A DNA stretch of 64,000 nucleotides from Microbacterium testaceum StLB037 (GCF_000202635.1 NC_015125.1:3348001-3412000), one strand, 5' to 3'; shown: positions 50,993 to 59,550, counted from the first letter of the stretch. A program made the numbers and translations. The notes: generated from the letters alone by a model not told the origin.

Positions 50993-51886
50993 TCACGCCG
51001 TCAGGAACCACCACCAGATCAACAGCATCGTCGTGCCGAAGCCGGCGATCTGGTTCAACCACAGGAAGCGGTTCCACCCGGCCGTGGCGCTGTCGCTGTC
51101 GGCATCCGTCACATTCCGGTACGGCCAGCAGACGACGAGGTACGGGATGACCAGCACCGCGGCCAGAGGCCCGGGCCAGGCGGTGAAGAGCATCGCCACA
51201 CCGGCCAGCAGGTACGCGACGAGAGCGAAGCGGACCGTCCAGCGCGCGCCGCGGTCGGTCGCGATCGAGGAGATGTCCGCCGCGCGGTCGGCCTCGACGT
51301 CCTGCACGGCGCCGAAGGCGTGCGAGGCGATTCCCCAGAGGGCGAAGGCCACGAGCACGAAGACGAGCGCGGGTGTCCACGCGGCCCCCGCGAGGACGAG
51401 GCCGTAGACCGCGGGAGAGAAGAAGTGGATGCTGCTCGTCATCGAGTCGGCGAACGGCCGCTCCTTGAGCCGCAGCGGCGGCGCGGAGTAGAACACGACG
51501 AAGAACAGGCTCAGCGCGAGCACGAGCCACGACAGCGGCGACCCGACGATCACGAGATGCGCCACGAACGGCAGGCACGAGAGCGCCGCGGCCCACAGCG
51601 TGACGGCGTGCATCCGCTTGTCGAGCACGGCGCCGTGCGTGCCGCCCTTGCGGGGGTTGCGCAGGTCGGACTCGTAGTCGAAGACGTCGTTCACGCCGTA
51701 CATCGCGAGGTTGTAGGGCACGAGGAAGAACAGGATGCCGATGATCAGCGGAGCATCGACGGTCCGCGTGGTGAGCAGGTAGGCGGCGGCGAACGGGAAC
51801 GCGGTGTTGATCCAACTCACCGGTCGCGACGAGACGAACAGCTCCCGCAGCACGCGGCCGGGGGACAGGGCGGCGGAGGCGTTCAT
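50993..51886 (-). CDS. crtEb: Lycopene elongase (UbiA-type prenyltransferase, CrtEb)
   Basis: The 297-residue membrane protein belongs to the UbiA superfamily with about eight helices. The first Asp motif is YGVNDVFDYESDLRNPRKGG (about 65-84) and the second is GAVQDVEADRAADISSIATDRG (about 190-210). As last gene of a crt operon it should add two C5 units to lycopene, giving a C50 carotenoid (flavuxanthin type). ATG 51886 overlaps the crtYf stop (ATGA). Confidence 0.93.
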   Translation of the reverse strand: MNASAALSPGRVLRELFVSSRPVSWINTAFPFAAAYLLTTRTVDAPLIIGILFFLVPYNLAMYGVNDVFDYESDLRNPRKGGTHGAVLDKRMHAVTLWAAALSCLPFVAHLVIVGSPLSWLVLALSLFFVVFYSAPPLRLKERPFADSMTSSIHFFSPAVYGLVLAGAAWTPALVFVLVAFALWGIASHAFGAVQDVEADRAADISSIATDRGARWTVRFALVAYLLAGVAMLFTAWPGPLAAVLVIPYLVVCWPYRNVTDADSDSATAGWNRFLWLNQIAGFGTTMLLIWWWFLTA

Positions 51887-52227
51887 GCGGTGTCCTTCTG
51901 GTGCGCGGGAGGCGTCGAGGTCAGGGCGGGGGTGCGAGGGGCGAGCAGGGTGAACACCGCCGGCACGAGGAACGCCGCGCACAGGGGATACGCGAAGTCC
52001 TCGAGCGGAGCGAGCCCGAGGCGCAGACCGCTGAGGTGCTCCTCGGGGTATGAGAAGAGGTCGACGGCGATCATGAGGTTGTCGAAGACGAGGGTGAGGC
52101 CCAGCAACACGAGGGCGACGAGCCCCGAGGAGGCCATGCGCTCGCGGAACCGGCGCCGTCTCAGAGTGGAGAGGGTCACGACGGCGGTGACGACCAGGAA
52201 CGGCAGGACGATGAGCGGGTAGGTCAT
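51883..52227 (-). CDS. crtYf: Heterodimeric C50 carotenoid cyclase subunit CrtYf
   Basis: The 114-residue protein has three hydrophobic helices and the lycopene cyclase domain motif LAPLEDFAYPLCAAFLVP (Pro-x-Glu-Asp). It is one half of the split cyclase; order after crtYe identifies it as the f subunit. Overlaps crtYe (stop/start overlap of four bases) and crtEb. Whether epsilon or gamma rings are made (decaprenoxanthin or sarcinaxanthin type) cannot be told from sequence. Confidence 0.88.
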   Translation of the reverse strand: MTYPLIVLPFLVVTAVVTLSTLRRRRFRERMASSGLVALVLLGLTLVFDNLMIAVDLFSYPEEHLSGLRLGLAPLEDFAYPLCAAFLVPAVFTLLAPRTPALTSTPPAHQKDTA

Positions 52228-52547
52228 ACCCGCTCCCGCGCTCGGGCACGCCGCTGGAACACCGCGTACATCACGATCGACAGGTAGCTCAGGAAGAGCA
52301 GGAAGAAGACCTCTTCGAGCGGCAGGTGCGGCGCCAGCTCGACGCCGACGAACAGGGGGCTCTCGCCTTTCACGAAGACGCCGGTGATGATGCCCACCGC
52401 GTCCCAGACGAGGAAGAACGCCGTGGCGATGACCACCGCCGCCGTCGTCCGCAGCGGCGCGACGCGCAGCGCCAGCGAGAACTTGAGGTCGATCGCGATC
52501 ATGCCGGCCAGCGAGAACAGGATCGCCCCCAGGTAGATCCCGGGCAC
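52224..52547 (-). CDS. crtYe: Heterodimeric C50 carotenoid cyclase subunit CrtYe
   Basis: The 107-residue protein has three helices and the cyclase motif PHLPLEEVFFLLFLSYL (Pro-x-Glu-Glu). GTG 52547 is one base after the crtI stop. With CrtYf it forms the membrane cyclase acting on the C50 precursor. Confidence 0.88.
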   Translation of the reverse strand: MPGIYLGAILFSLAGMIAIDLKFSLALRVAPLRTTAAVVIATAFFLVWDAVGIITGVFVKGESPLFVGVELAPHLPLEEVFFLLFLSYLSIVMYAVFQRRARARERV

Positions 52548-52548
52548 C

Positions 52549-54105
52549 TCAGACCGCCGCGCGCACGGGTTCCGCGAGGGGACCGGCCGTGGTGTCGCCC
52601 GTCAGACGCTTGACGACGAGCTCGGCGGAGATGAGGCACATCGGGAGGCCGATTCCCGGCAGCACGGAGGTGCCCGCGTAGTAGAGGTTGCTCACCTTGC
52701 GCGAGCGGTTCTTCGGGCGGAAGATCGCGCTCTGGTTCAGGGTGTGCGCGAGACCCAGAGAGTTGCCGTGCCAGGCGTGCAGGTCCTCTGCGAAGTCCTC
52801 CGGCGCGATCGTCTTGCGCACGACGATGCGGTCGGCCAGGTCCGGGATGCCGGTCCACTCGGCGATCTGAGCGATTACGCGGTCCGCGGCCTTCTCGATG
52901 CGCTCGTCGCCCGCCCCGGCGACGCCTCCGCGGCCGCTGTCGGGATCGGCGGGCACGGGGACAAGCACGAACAGGTTCTCGTGTCCCGCGGGCGCCACGG
53001 AGTCGTCGGAGGCGCTCGGGCGGCAGATGTAGATCGACGCGGGGTCGGGGATCCTCTTGTTCTCACCGAAGATCGCGTCGAAGTTCGTGTGCCAGTCGTC
53101 GGTGAAGAGCAACGTGTGGTGGGTGAGCTGCGGCAGCTCGCCCTTCACCCCGAGCAGCAGGAGGAGGGCGCCGGGGCTCGGGACCTTGTCCTTCCACCAC
53201 TTCTCGGGGAACTGGCGGTCCTTCTCCTTGAGCAGGTGGTTCTCGGTGTGGTGGAGGTCGGCGCCCGACACCACGGCATCCGCGGCGATGATCCGTCCGT
53301 CCGCGAGGCGTACACCCCGGGCGAGACCGGACTCGGTGATGATCGCCTCCACCGGCGAGGACGTCTCGATCTGCACGCCGCGCTCGCGCGCGAGCTTCTC
53401 GATGGCGGTGATGATCTCGGTCATCCCGCCCTTCGGGTACAGGACGCCGTCGCCGAGGTCGAGGTGACTCATGAGGTGATACAGGCTCGGCACTTCGAAC
53501 GGGGAACCGCCCAGGAACACCGCGGGATACGCGAGGATCTGCTGGAGTCGCTTGTTCTGGAAGTCGGTCGTCACGCGCTTCCACAGCGTGCGGGTCAGCA
53601 GCGGTATCAGCGTGGGAAGCCGCTTCACGAGCGCGGGATCGCGCAGGCCCTTCGTCGACGAGTACGGGTCGTACAGGAACTTCGACGTCGACAGCTCGTA
53701 CGCGTCTTTGGCCGAGTCGAGGTAGGCCTCGAGGTTCGGGCCCGAACCGGGCTCGTGCTCTTCGAACAGCGCACGCACGGCCTCGCGACCCGACACGATG
53801 TCGATCGGCTCGCCCTTCCCGGGAGGCCCGTAGACGCGGTACGCCGGGTCGAGGCGCACGAGGTCCAGCTGCTGGGCGGCGCTCGTGCCGAGGAGCCGGA
53901 AGAAGTGGTCGAACACCTCGGGCATGAGGTACCAGCTGGGTCCGGTGTCGAAGCGGAAGCCGTCCGCCTCCCAGGAGCCGGCACGGCCGCCCAGGGCGTC
54001 GCGGGCCTCGAAGAGCTGGACGTCGTGACCGCGGTCGGCCAGCAGGGCGGCGGTTCCGAGACCGGCGATCCCGCCTCCGACGACGACGATGCGCTGCGCG
54101 CTCAT
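52549..54105 (-). CDS. crtI: Phytoene desaturase CrtI
   Basis: The 518-residue FAD enzyme converts phytoene to lycopene by four desaturations. The N-terminal dinucleotide fold IVVVGGGIAGLGTAALLADRG is followed by LFEARDALGGRAGS, GPSWYLMPEVFDHFF and, near the C-terminus, NLYYAGTSVLPGIGLPMCLISAE, the usual bacterial CrtI signature. Length is normal. ATG 54105 overlaps the crtB stop (ATGA). Confidence 0.96.
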   Translation of the reverse strand: MSAQRIVVVGGGIAGLGTAALLADRGHDVQLFEARDALGGRAGSWEADGFRFDTGPSWYLMPEVFDHFFRLLGTSAAQQLDLVRLDPAYRVYGPPGKGEPIDIVSGREAVRALFEEHEPGSGPNLEAYLDSAKDAYELSTSKFLYDPYSSTKGLRDPALVKRLPTLIPLLTRTLWKRVTTDFQNKRLQQILAYPAVFLGGSPFEVPSLYHLMSHLDLGDGVLYPKGGMTEIITAIEKLARERGVQIETSSPVEAIITESGLARGVRLADGRIIAADAVVSGADLHHTENHLLKEKDRQFPEKWWKDKVPSPGALLLLLGVKGELPQLTHHTLLFTDDWHTNFDAIFGENKRIPDPASIYICRPSASDDSVAPAGHENLFVLVPVPADPDSGRGGVAGAGDERIEKAADRVIAQIAEWTGIPDLADRIVVRKTIAPEDFAEDLHAWHGNSLGLAHTLNQSAIFRPKNRSRKVSNLYYAGTSVLPGIGLPMCLISAELVVKRLTGDTTAGPLAEPVRAAV

Positions 54106-54971
54106 GGGCGGGGACCTTTCGGTGGACGCCCGAGGAGGGCACGGGCGGCGAGGGTGGCTTTGACGCCGTCGGGGACGCGGACGCGCGGAGCGCCGGCGGG
54201 GGACAGGCGCAGACGCCGGGACAGTTCCGCGAACAGATCATGTGCGGCGGTCACCGCCGCGCGACAGTCCGGCGGGAGGTGCGGGATGACGGATGCCGCG
54301 GCGGCGAGGTCGGCGTCGATCCGGTCGAGCACGGCGGTGCGTCGATCGTCGTCGGCCGCGCCGTCGAGGTAGTCCCGGCCGAGACGGTCGGCGTCGTCGG
54401 CGAGGTCGCGGAGGAAGTTCACGTCCTGGAACGCGGCCCCCAGGCGCCGCGCGCCGTCGACGAGGTCGGCCGCGGGGCGGGCGGGGGCGGACATCCCGGC
54501 GTTGAGGAACACCTGCAGGCACATCAGCCCCACCACCTCCGCCGATCCGTACACGTAGGCGTCGTGCGACAGGTCGTCGTGCTCGGCGGTGTCGATGTCG
54601 GTGCGCATCGAGGCGAAGAAAGGGGCGATCAGGTCGGCGTCGATGCCGCATTCCCGCGCCGTGCGGGCGAAGGCGTGCACGACGAGGTTGGCGCTGAAGC
54701 CGGTGGCGATGGCATCCATCACCTCGTTCTCGAGGGCGTTGAGGACCGCGCGCTCTCGCTCGGGCGTCAGACCCGCGTCGTGGGCGGGGCCGTCGACGAT
54801 CTCGTCGGCGACCCGTACCAGCGCGTAGATGTTGCGCACGTGCGGGCGAGGGCGGGCTCCGAGCAGACGCGCGGCAAGGCCGAACGAGGTCGAATAGCGG
54901 TGGATGACGGCCGCGGCGGCGTCGTCGGCCGTGCGGGAGTACAGGGCCAGACCGGTCGGTCCGACACTCAC
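54102..54971 (-). CDS. crtB: Phytoene synthase CrtB
   Basis: The 289-residue enzyme joins two geranylgeranyl diphosphates to phytoene. Asp-rich substrate motifs are RVADEIVDG (about 55-62) and FLRDLADDADRLGRDYL (about 190-205), with the conserved YSTSFGLAARLL at the N-terminus and AFQDVNFLRD in the active site. GTG 54971 overlaps the crtE stop (GTGA). Confidence 0.95.
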   Translation of the reverse strand: MSVGPTGLALYSRTADDAAAAVIHRYSTSFGLAARLLGARPRPHVRNIYALVRVADEIVDGPAHDAGLTPERERAVLNALENEVMDAIATGFSANLVVHAFARTARECGIDADLIAPFFASMRTDIDTAEHDDLSHDAYVYGSAEVVGLMCLQVFLNAGMSAPARPAADLVDGARRLGAAFQDVNFLRDLADDADRLGRDYLDGAADDDRRTAVLDRIDADLAAAASVIPHLPPDCRAAVTAAHDLFAELSRRLRLSPAGAPRVRVPDGVKATLAARALLGRPPKGPRP

Positions 54972-56035
54972 GGGACGCGCTCCTGCACGGCGTCCACGAG
55001 GTCGAGCAGCATCGCCTGGCAGTCCTCGGGCAGCGTCGAAGCGGCGACGATGCCTCGTGCTTCGTCCAACGTGTCGCGGACCAGCTGCTCGAGCCGGACG
55101 CGCGCACCGGAGGCGGAGAGCGCCGTCTGAGCCGCGCGGATCGCCACGGGACCGGTGTGGGCGTTCGCCAGGGCGTCGCTGACCTCGGGCCAGGTCTCGC
55201 TCTCGCGCGCCAGGACGATGAGATGGGTCTTCTTCGCCTCGCGAAGGTCGGATCCCTCGTCCTTACCCGCCGTGGCCGCGCTTCCGAATGCGCCGATCAG
55301 GTCGTCGACGAGCTGGTACGCGAGGCCGAGGCGCTGGCCGAACCGCTGCAGGGCGTGCCGCACGGGAGCTTCGGCTCCCGCGAGGACCGCGCCGGCTTCC
55401 AGCGGGGCGGAGAACGAATAGACGGCCGTCTTGTCGTGCGTCGTGCGCAGGATCGTGTCGGCGTCGATGTCGCCGGCGGACACGGCGTTCTCGACGTCGG
55501 CGAGTTCCCCGGCGGCAGAGACGAGCACGGCGTCCTCCACGAGCAGGAGCAGTTCGCGGCGGAGGTCGGTGGGGATCTCCGCCATCGCCACGAGACGAGC
55601 GGCCTCGTGCAGCAGGAGGTCTCCTGCGAGGATCCCCGCGGCATCTCCGAGCAGCGCCGCTCCGGCGGCATCCGCTCCCCGCTCCGTGCCCCGCGAACGG
55701 AACTCGCCCCCGACGTTGGGCATTCCGCGACGTTCCACGTCGTGGTCGATGACGTCGTCGTGCACCACGAAGGCGGTGTGCAGCAGCTCGAAGGCCGCGG
55801 CCACCTGGTACAGCGCCGGTCGCGCGATATCCGGCCCGTCGAGGGTGTCGAAGGCGGACACCACCAGCAGGGGGCGGAAACGTTTCCCGCCCTCGGCTGC
55901 TCGGCGGATGGCGGATGCCAGAGCCCGGGCACCGTCTCCGTGCTGACCGAGACGTCGGTCGAGCCGGGAGAGGGCGCCCTCGATGGCGGAGTCGATGTCG
56001 TGGCGCGCGGCGGGGGTCGTGGCCAACGCGATCAC
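54968..56035 (-). CDS. crtE: Geranylgeranyl diphosphate synthase CrtE (polyprenyl synthetase)
   Basis: The 355-residue trans-prenyltransferase has the first Asp-rich motif VVHDDVIDHDVERRG (about 95-105), GGKRFRPLLVVSAF (diphosphate binding), THDKTAVYSF, and the second motif YQLVDDLIGAFG, where DDxxG replaces DDxxD, as is common for actinobacterial enzymes of this type. It makes C20 diphosphate for CrtB. GTG 56035 overlaps the idi stop (GTGA). Confidence 0.94.
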   Translation of the reverse strand: MIALATTPAARHDIDSAIEGALSRLDRRLGQHGDGARALASAIRRAAEGGKRFRPLLVVSAFDTLDGPDIARPALYQVAAAFELLHTAFVVHDDVIDHDVERRGMPNVGGEFRSRGTERGADAAGAALLGDAAGILAGDLLLHEAARLVAMAEIPTDLRRELLLLVEDAVLVSAAGELADVENAVSAGDIDADTILRTTHDKTAVYSFSAPLEAGAVLAGAEAPVRHALQRFGQRLGLAYQLVDDLIGAFGSAATAGKDEGSDLREAKKTHLIVLARESETWPEVSDALANAHTGPVAIRAAQTALSASGARVRLEQLVRDTLDEARGIVAASTLPEDCQAMLLDLVDAVQERVP

Positions 56036-56583
56036 GAGGCCCGCCGGACGGCTGGAGGGGTGCCGAAGAGGTGGAGCTGCTGCGCCTGGAGCACGAGCCA
56101 CGGGCTGAACGCCCAGGGAGTGGCCTCGAGGGAGGCGGCGAGGTCGAGGGGATCGACCCAGCGGTGTTCCGCGACCTCGGACGGGTTGGGTCGGGGCTCG
56201 TCGTCGGTGTACGCGAGATACACGGGGCAGATCTCGTTCTCGACGATGCCGCTCGCGTCGACCGCGCGGTAGCGGAAGTGGGGGAGGGCGAGTTCCAGGT
56301 CGCGCACGCGCAGACCGACCTCGAAGCCCGCGCGGCGGTGCACGGCGTCGGTGAGGGTTTCGGCCGGTGCGGGGTGGCCGCAGAACGAGTTGGTCCATAC
56401 GCCGGGCCAGGTCTTCTTGTCGAGCGCACGGCGGGTGACCAGCACCTGGCCGTCGGCGTTCATGACGTGGCAGGAGAACGCGAGGTGCAAGGCGGTGTCC
56501 GCACCGTGCACACTGGCTTTCGGCGCGATGCCGATCTCCTTGCCGCGCTCGTCCAGAAGGACGACGTTTTCGGTCTCGCTCAT
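56032..56583 (-). CDS. idi: Isopentenyl-diphosphate delta-isomerase (type I)
   Basis: The 183-residue Nudix-fold enzyme interconverts IPP and DMAPP. Catalytic Cys is in TNSFCGHPAPAE and the catalytic Glu in IVENEICPVYLAY; HLAFSCHVMN contributes metal His. As first gene of the crt operon it feeds CrtE. AGGAGG lies five bases before ATG 56583. Confidence 0.95.
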   Translation of the reverse strand: MSETENVVLLDERGKEIGIAPKASVHGADTALHLAFSCHVMNADGQVLVTRRALDKKTWPGVWTNSFCGHPAPAETLTDAVHRRAGFEVGLRVRDLELALPHFRYRAVDASGIVENEICPVYLAYTDDEPRPNPSEVAEHRWVDPLDLAASLEATPWAFSPWLVLQAQQLHLFGTPPAVRRAS

Positions 56584-56597
56584 CGTGCCTCCTGTTT

Positions 56598-56612
56598 GCT
56601 AGTTTAGCTAGC
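56598..56612. promoter_or_regulatory. Palindromic operator between idi and the MarR gene
   Basis: GCTAG-TTTAG-CTAGC is a perfect five-base inverted repeat in an AT-rich island. On the minus strand it contains TAAACT (56601-56606), a likely -10 box of the crt operon, and on the plus strand TTTAGC followed after 18 bases by TATACC (56627-56632) may be the MarR promoter. A MarR dimer here could repress both. Confidence 0.65.
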
Positions 56613-56655
56613 GATGTGAGCTTCAATATACCTACGCCCAAAGGGGGTGTCCACC

Positions 56656-57126
56656 GTGACGAGCACCACGACTCGTTCTGGTAGAAGGCCTGCCGTCATC
56701 GAGACGCTGACGGCGGTGCGGGCGCTCAGCGACGCCTTCGACCGCATGCACAGCGGCATGAAGGGCGACATGGACATGAATGCCAGCGACCTCGCGACGC
56801 TGCGTATGCTCATCATCCGCGAACAGCGGGGAGAAACCGTGAGCCCGCACGACGTGGCGAGACATCTGCGCATCTCGACCGCCTCGACGACGAAGCTCAT
56901 CGACCGATTGACGGCCTCGGGGCACGTCGAGCGTCGCGCGCATCCCTCCGACGGCCGCGCACGGATCGTGCTTCTCACCGAGAAGTCCCGCAGCGAGTTC
57001 TTCCAGCACCTCGGGGGACACCTCGGAGCGATGCGCGAGGTCGCCGCGCAGTACACCGACGATGAGCTCGCCCTCATCTCGGGGTTCCTGGGGTCGCTGA
57101 CCGAGGCGATCACCACGACCGACTGA
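56656..57126 (+). CDS. crtR: MarR-family regulator of the carotenoid operon (CrtR-like)
   Basis: The 156-residue protein has a MarR winged helix-turn-helix: dimerisation helices (about 12-40), recognition region VSPHDVARHLRISTASTTKLIDRL and wing RRAHPSDGRARIVLLT. GTG 56656 is preferred to GTG 56647 since AAAGGGGG ends at a proper distance upstream. It is divergent from idi across 72 bp. In Corynebacterium glutamicum a MarR protein (CrtR) in the same place represses the crt operon and responds to prenyl diphosphates such as GGPP; the same is inferred here. Confidence 0.85.
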   Translation: MTSTTTRSGRRPAVIETLTAVRALSDAFDRMHSGMKGDMDMNASDLATLRMLIIREQRGETVSPHDVARHLRISTASTTKLIDRLTASGHVERRAHPSDGRARIVLLTEKSRSEFFQHLGGHLGAMREVAAQYTDDELALISGFLGSLTEAITTTD

Positions 57127-57143
57127 GTCCCGCTCGGCGCGGG

Positions 57144-57791
57144 TCATGACCGGGCTCCGCGTGCCACCCGCACCCCGACGTCGTCGAACGCGTCGCGCGG
57201 ACCCGCCCCCCGGCGCGTCGATGAGCGGACGACCGCGGGGGCGTCGCTCCATCCGCCTCCGCGGAACACGCGCGCCGTGCCGCGTTCGGGGTCGAGGAGG
57301 TCTTCGCACCACTCCGAGACGTTGCCGAGGATGTCGAAGAGGCCGAAGAGGTTGGGCAGGCGTGCCCCCACCTCGACGGGTGCGCGGAGTCCGTCGGCCG
57401 CCGTCCACGCGATCTCGCGCACCGGTCCGTACGTCGACCCGGTGGCACCGGCGCGCGCCGCGTACTCCCACTCGTCTTCCGTCGGGAGCCGGAATCCGTC
57501 GCTCTCGGGGTCGGAGGAGACCTCCTCGCCGTCGAATCGGTAGACCGGATCGAGTCCCTCCCACTCCGAGAGCGCGTTGCACAGGCGCACGGCCCGGAAC
57601 CAGCTGAGGTCGACCGCGGGGCGGCGCGGATGGCGGGACGGGATGCCGAGCAGCTCGGCGACCTGCTCCTCGGTGACGGGGTACACGCCGATCTCGAACG
57701 CGGCGACGACGATCTCACGCCGCTCGCTCCCGCGCATGTCGCCGCGCAACACCCGTCCGGCGGGGATCGCGGCCATCTCCACGTCGGTCAT
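57144..57791 (-). CDS. SUMF1/FGE-sulfatase-modifying-factor fold protein
   Basis: The 215-residue protein has the C-type-lectin-like SUMF1 fold: YPVTEEQVAELLG, RLPTEDEWEYAARAGATG, FGLFDILGNVSEWCEDL and ARVFRGGGWSD are typical blocks. It is shorter than formylglycine-generating enzymes, and the Cys pair needed for oxidation is not evident beyond the Cys of SEWCEDL. No sulfatase gene is near. ATG 57791 overlaps the stop of the SMP-30-like gene (ATGA), so the two are a unit. Role unknown; possibly an ergothioneine-like or other fold relative. Confidence 0.83.
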   Translation of the reverse strand: MTDVEMAAIPAGRVLRGDMRGSERREIVVAAFEIGVYPVTEEQVAELLGIPSRHPRRPAVDLSWFRAVRLCNALSEWEGLDPVYRFDGEEVSSDPESDGFRLPTEDEWEYAARAGATGSTYGPVREIAWTAADGLRAPVEVGARLPNLFGLFDILGNVSEWCEDLLDPERGTARVFRGGGWSDAPAVVRSSTRRGAGPRDAFDDVGVRVARGARS

Positions 57792-58696
57792 GCCAGCTCC
57801 AGCATCCACAGGTCGGCGTCGCCGGTCAGGAAAAGGCGCCCCTCATCGGCGTCGAAGGCGCAGTTGCTGACGAGGTGCGGGGTCGGGATGACGCCCAGGC
57901 GGGCGCCGTCCGCCGCGAAGACGACGACCCCCGCCCCGCTGCTGGTCCAGAGCCAGCCGCGGCTGTCGACGGCGAATCCGTCGGGGATGCCGGCATCCAC
58001 CGTCGCGAAGGTGCGTGGCGCGCCGAGCGTGCGGCCATCCCAGGCGCACGCGACGATGCGGGGGAGGCCGTCGGCCCGGGACTCCGCGATGTACAGGACG
58101 TTCCCGTCGGGGCTGAAGGCGAGGCCGTTCGGCGCGTCGAGGTCGATCATCCGCCGGAGAGGTTCTCCCTCGACCCAGCGGTAGACGCTCTCGTGGCCGA
58201 GGGCGGGCGTGGCCGGGTACCCCTCGCGGGGATCGGAGATCCCGTAGAGCGGGTCGGTGAACCAGATCGCGCCGTCCGAGGCCACCACGAGGTCGTTCGG
58301 GGAGTTCAACGGCCGCCCCTCGTAGGCGTCGGCGAGGACACGCGTTCCGGACGCGTCCGTGCGGCTGATGGCCCGTCGCCCGTGCTCGGCGTGCACGAGC
58401 CTGCCCGCGCCGTCGACCGCGTTGCCGTTGGCGAAGGCGGAGGGGTCCACGACGCTCACGACGCCGCCGTCATCGCGCCATGCGAGAGTCCGCCGGCCGA
58501 TGACATCGCTGAAGACCAGCGCGTTCCGGTCGGGCCACCAGACGGGTCCCTCGGCCCACGAGGCCCCCGCGTAGAGCGAGAGCAGCCGCGAGTCCTCGGG
58601 GAGGACCGCCCGCAGGCGCGCGTCGTAGACGCGGGGCGGCGACGCCTCGACAGGGCGGGGGCTCCGTGCGGGTTGCAGGGGTCGACCGTCGATCAT
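57788..58696 (-). CDS. SMP-30/gluconolactonase/LRE family lactonase-like beta-propeller
   Basis: The 302-residue protein is a six-bladed beta-propeller of the SMP-30 family. Metal-site residues are in WAEGPVWWPDRN (Glu), PLNSPNDLVVASDGAIWFTDP (Asn), LDAPNGLAFSPDGNVLY (Asn) and AGIPDGFAVDSRGWLW (Asp). Such proteins open sugar lactones in the cytoplasm. It is coupled to the SUMF1-like gene and divergent from the TetR gene; TetR control is likely from position. Confidence 0.9.
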   Translation of the reverse strand: MIDGRPLQPARSPRPVEASPPRVYDARLRAVLPEDSRLLSLYAGASWAEGPVWWPDRNALVFSDVIGRRTLAWRDDGGVVSVVDPSAFANGNAVDGAGRLVHAEHGRRAISRTDASGTRVLADAYEGRPLNSPNDLVVASDGAIWFTDPLYGISDPREGYPATPALGHESVYRWVEGEPLRRMIDLDAPNGLAFSPDGNVLYIAESRADGLPRIVACAWDGRTLGAPRTFATVDAGIPDGFAVDSRGWLWTSSGAGVVVFAADGARLGVIPTPHLVSNCAFDADEGRLFLTGDADLWMLELA

Positions 58697-58704
58697 GCTC
58701 GTCA

Positions 58705-58743
58705 GTCAACCGGGTGGCTCCGACATCGACCGAACGGGTTGAC
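58705..58743. promoter_or_regulatory. Inverted repeat GTCAACC / GGTTGAC in front of the SMP-30 gene
   Basis: GTCAACC (58705-58711) and GGTTGAC (58737-58743) are exact inverted copies 25 bases apart in the divergent promoter region; possible regulator half-sites. Confidence 0.35.
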
Positions 58744-58804
58744 GGGATCACCGGAGTGCTCTCGCGTTCCCGTCAAGCCCTGCGGTCGTGGAGGAGTCGA
58801 ATGA

Positions 58805-58821
58805 TTAGATGAAGCCTCTAA
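58805..58821. promoter_or_regulatory. Palindrome TTAGA-N7-TCTAA at the TetR promoter
   Basis: TTAGA and TCTAA pair exactly, and outer CGA/TCG triplets extend the symmetry. The left half overlaps a TTAGAT -10-like box, so binding would block transcription of the regulator gene: a likely autoregulatory operator. Confidence 0.5.
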
Positions 58822-58841
58822 CGTTTCGAGGAGAGTCCGAG

Positions 58842-59492
58842 ATGAGCCCCAGGCGTTACGCGTCACCGCTGCGCCAGGCCGAGGCGGCCCGGACCCGGGC
58901 GGCGATCCTGGACGCCGCCGCGGACCTGTTCTCGCGCGACGGCTACGCTGCGACGACGATGAAGGGCATCGCCGTCGCCGCCGGGGTCTCCGTGCAGTCG
59001 GTGCACCTGGCCGGCTCGAAGTCGGCGCTCCTCGTCGCCGCGTTCGAGCGGGCACGGCGGGGGGACGAGGGTGGCACGGGCCCGACGGAGGCTCCGCCGA
59101 TCGCCGACATCCTGGATCGCACGAATATCGACGAGGCGATGCGGGTCTGGCTCGACGGCGTCGCGCAGGCGCATCGACGCTCCGCCGGCCTCGCGCGGGC
59201 GATGGCCATCGCGGGGGAGACGGATGCCGTGGCCGCGGCCGCCATGGCCGATCTCGACGCGCGTCGACGCCGGGACCTCCGCGTCGCGTCGACGTGGCTC
59301 GTCACGCGTGGCCTGCTCGGCGCGGGAGACATCGACGAGGTCACCGATGAGCTCAGCTACCTGATCGGCCCCGAGACGTACGCGTTCTTCGTCACCCGAT
59401 CCGGGTGGTCGGACACGCGCTACCGCTCGTGGCTCGAACGCACTCTCCGTGACGTGCTGGCCCGGCGCGAGGAGGACGTTCCCGTCGCCTGA
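58842..59492 (+). CDS. TetR-family transcriptional regulator
   Basis: The 216-residue protein has the TetR DNA-binding domain (about 10-60: ILDAAADLFSRDGYAATTM, GIAVAAGVSVQSVHL, GSKSALLVAAF) and a helical ligand domain behind it. ATG 58842 is preferred because GAGGAGAG lies seven bases upstream; ATG 58809 in frame falls inside the palindrome and is poorly placed for its GGAGGAG. Divergent from the SMP-30/SUMF1 pair, probably its regulator. Ligand unknown. Confidence 0.85.
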   Translation: MSPRRYASPLRQAEAARTRAAILDAAADLFSRDGYAATTMKGIAVAAGVSVQSVHLAGSKSALLVAAFERARRGDEGGTGPTEAPPIADILDRTNIDEAMRVWLDGVAQAHRRSAGLARAMAIAGETDAVAAAAMADLDARRRRDLRVASTWLVTRGLLGAGDIDEVTDELSYLIGPETYAFFVTRSGWSDTRYRSWLERTLRDVLARREEDVPVA

Positions 59493-59511
59493 GGACGTGC
59501 CCGCGGAAAGC

Positions 59512-59549
59512 AGAAGGCCCCGGATCGGAGGATCCGGGGCCTTCTTTTT
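59512..59549. terminator. Bidirectional intrinsic terminator between tetR and tRNA-Met
   Basis: Perfect 15-base arms AGAAGGCCCCGGATC and GATCCGGGGCCTTCT with a four-base loop and a T-run after it on the plus strand. It ends one base before the 3' end of the tRNA gene and can stop both transcripts. Confidence 0.9.
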
Positions 59550-59550
59550 G

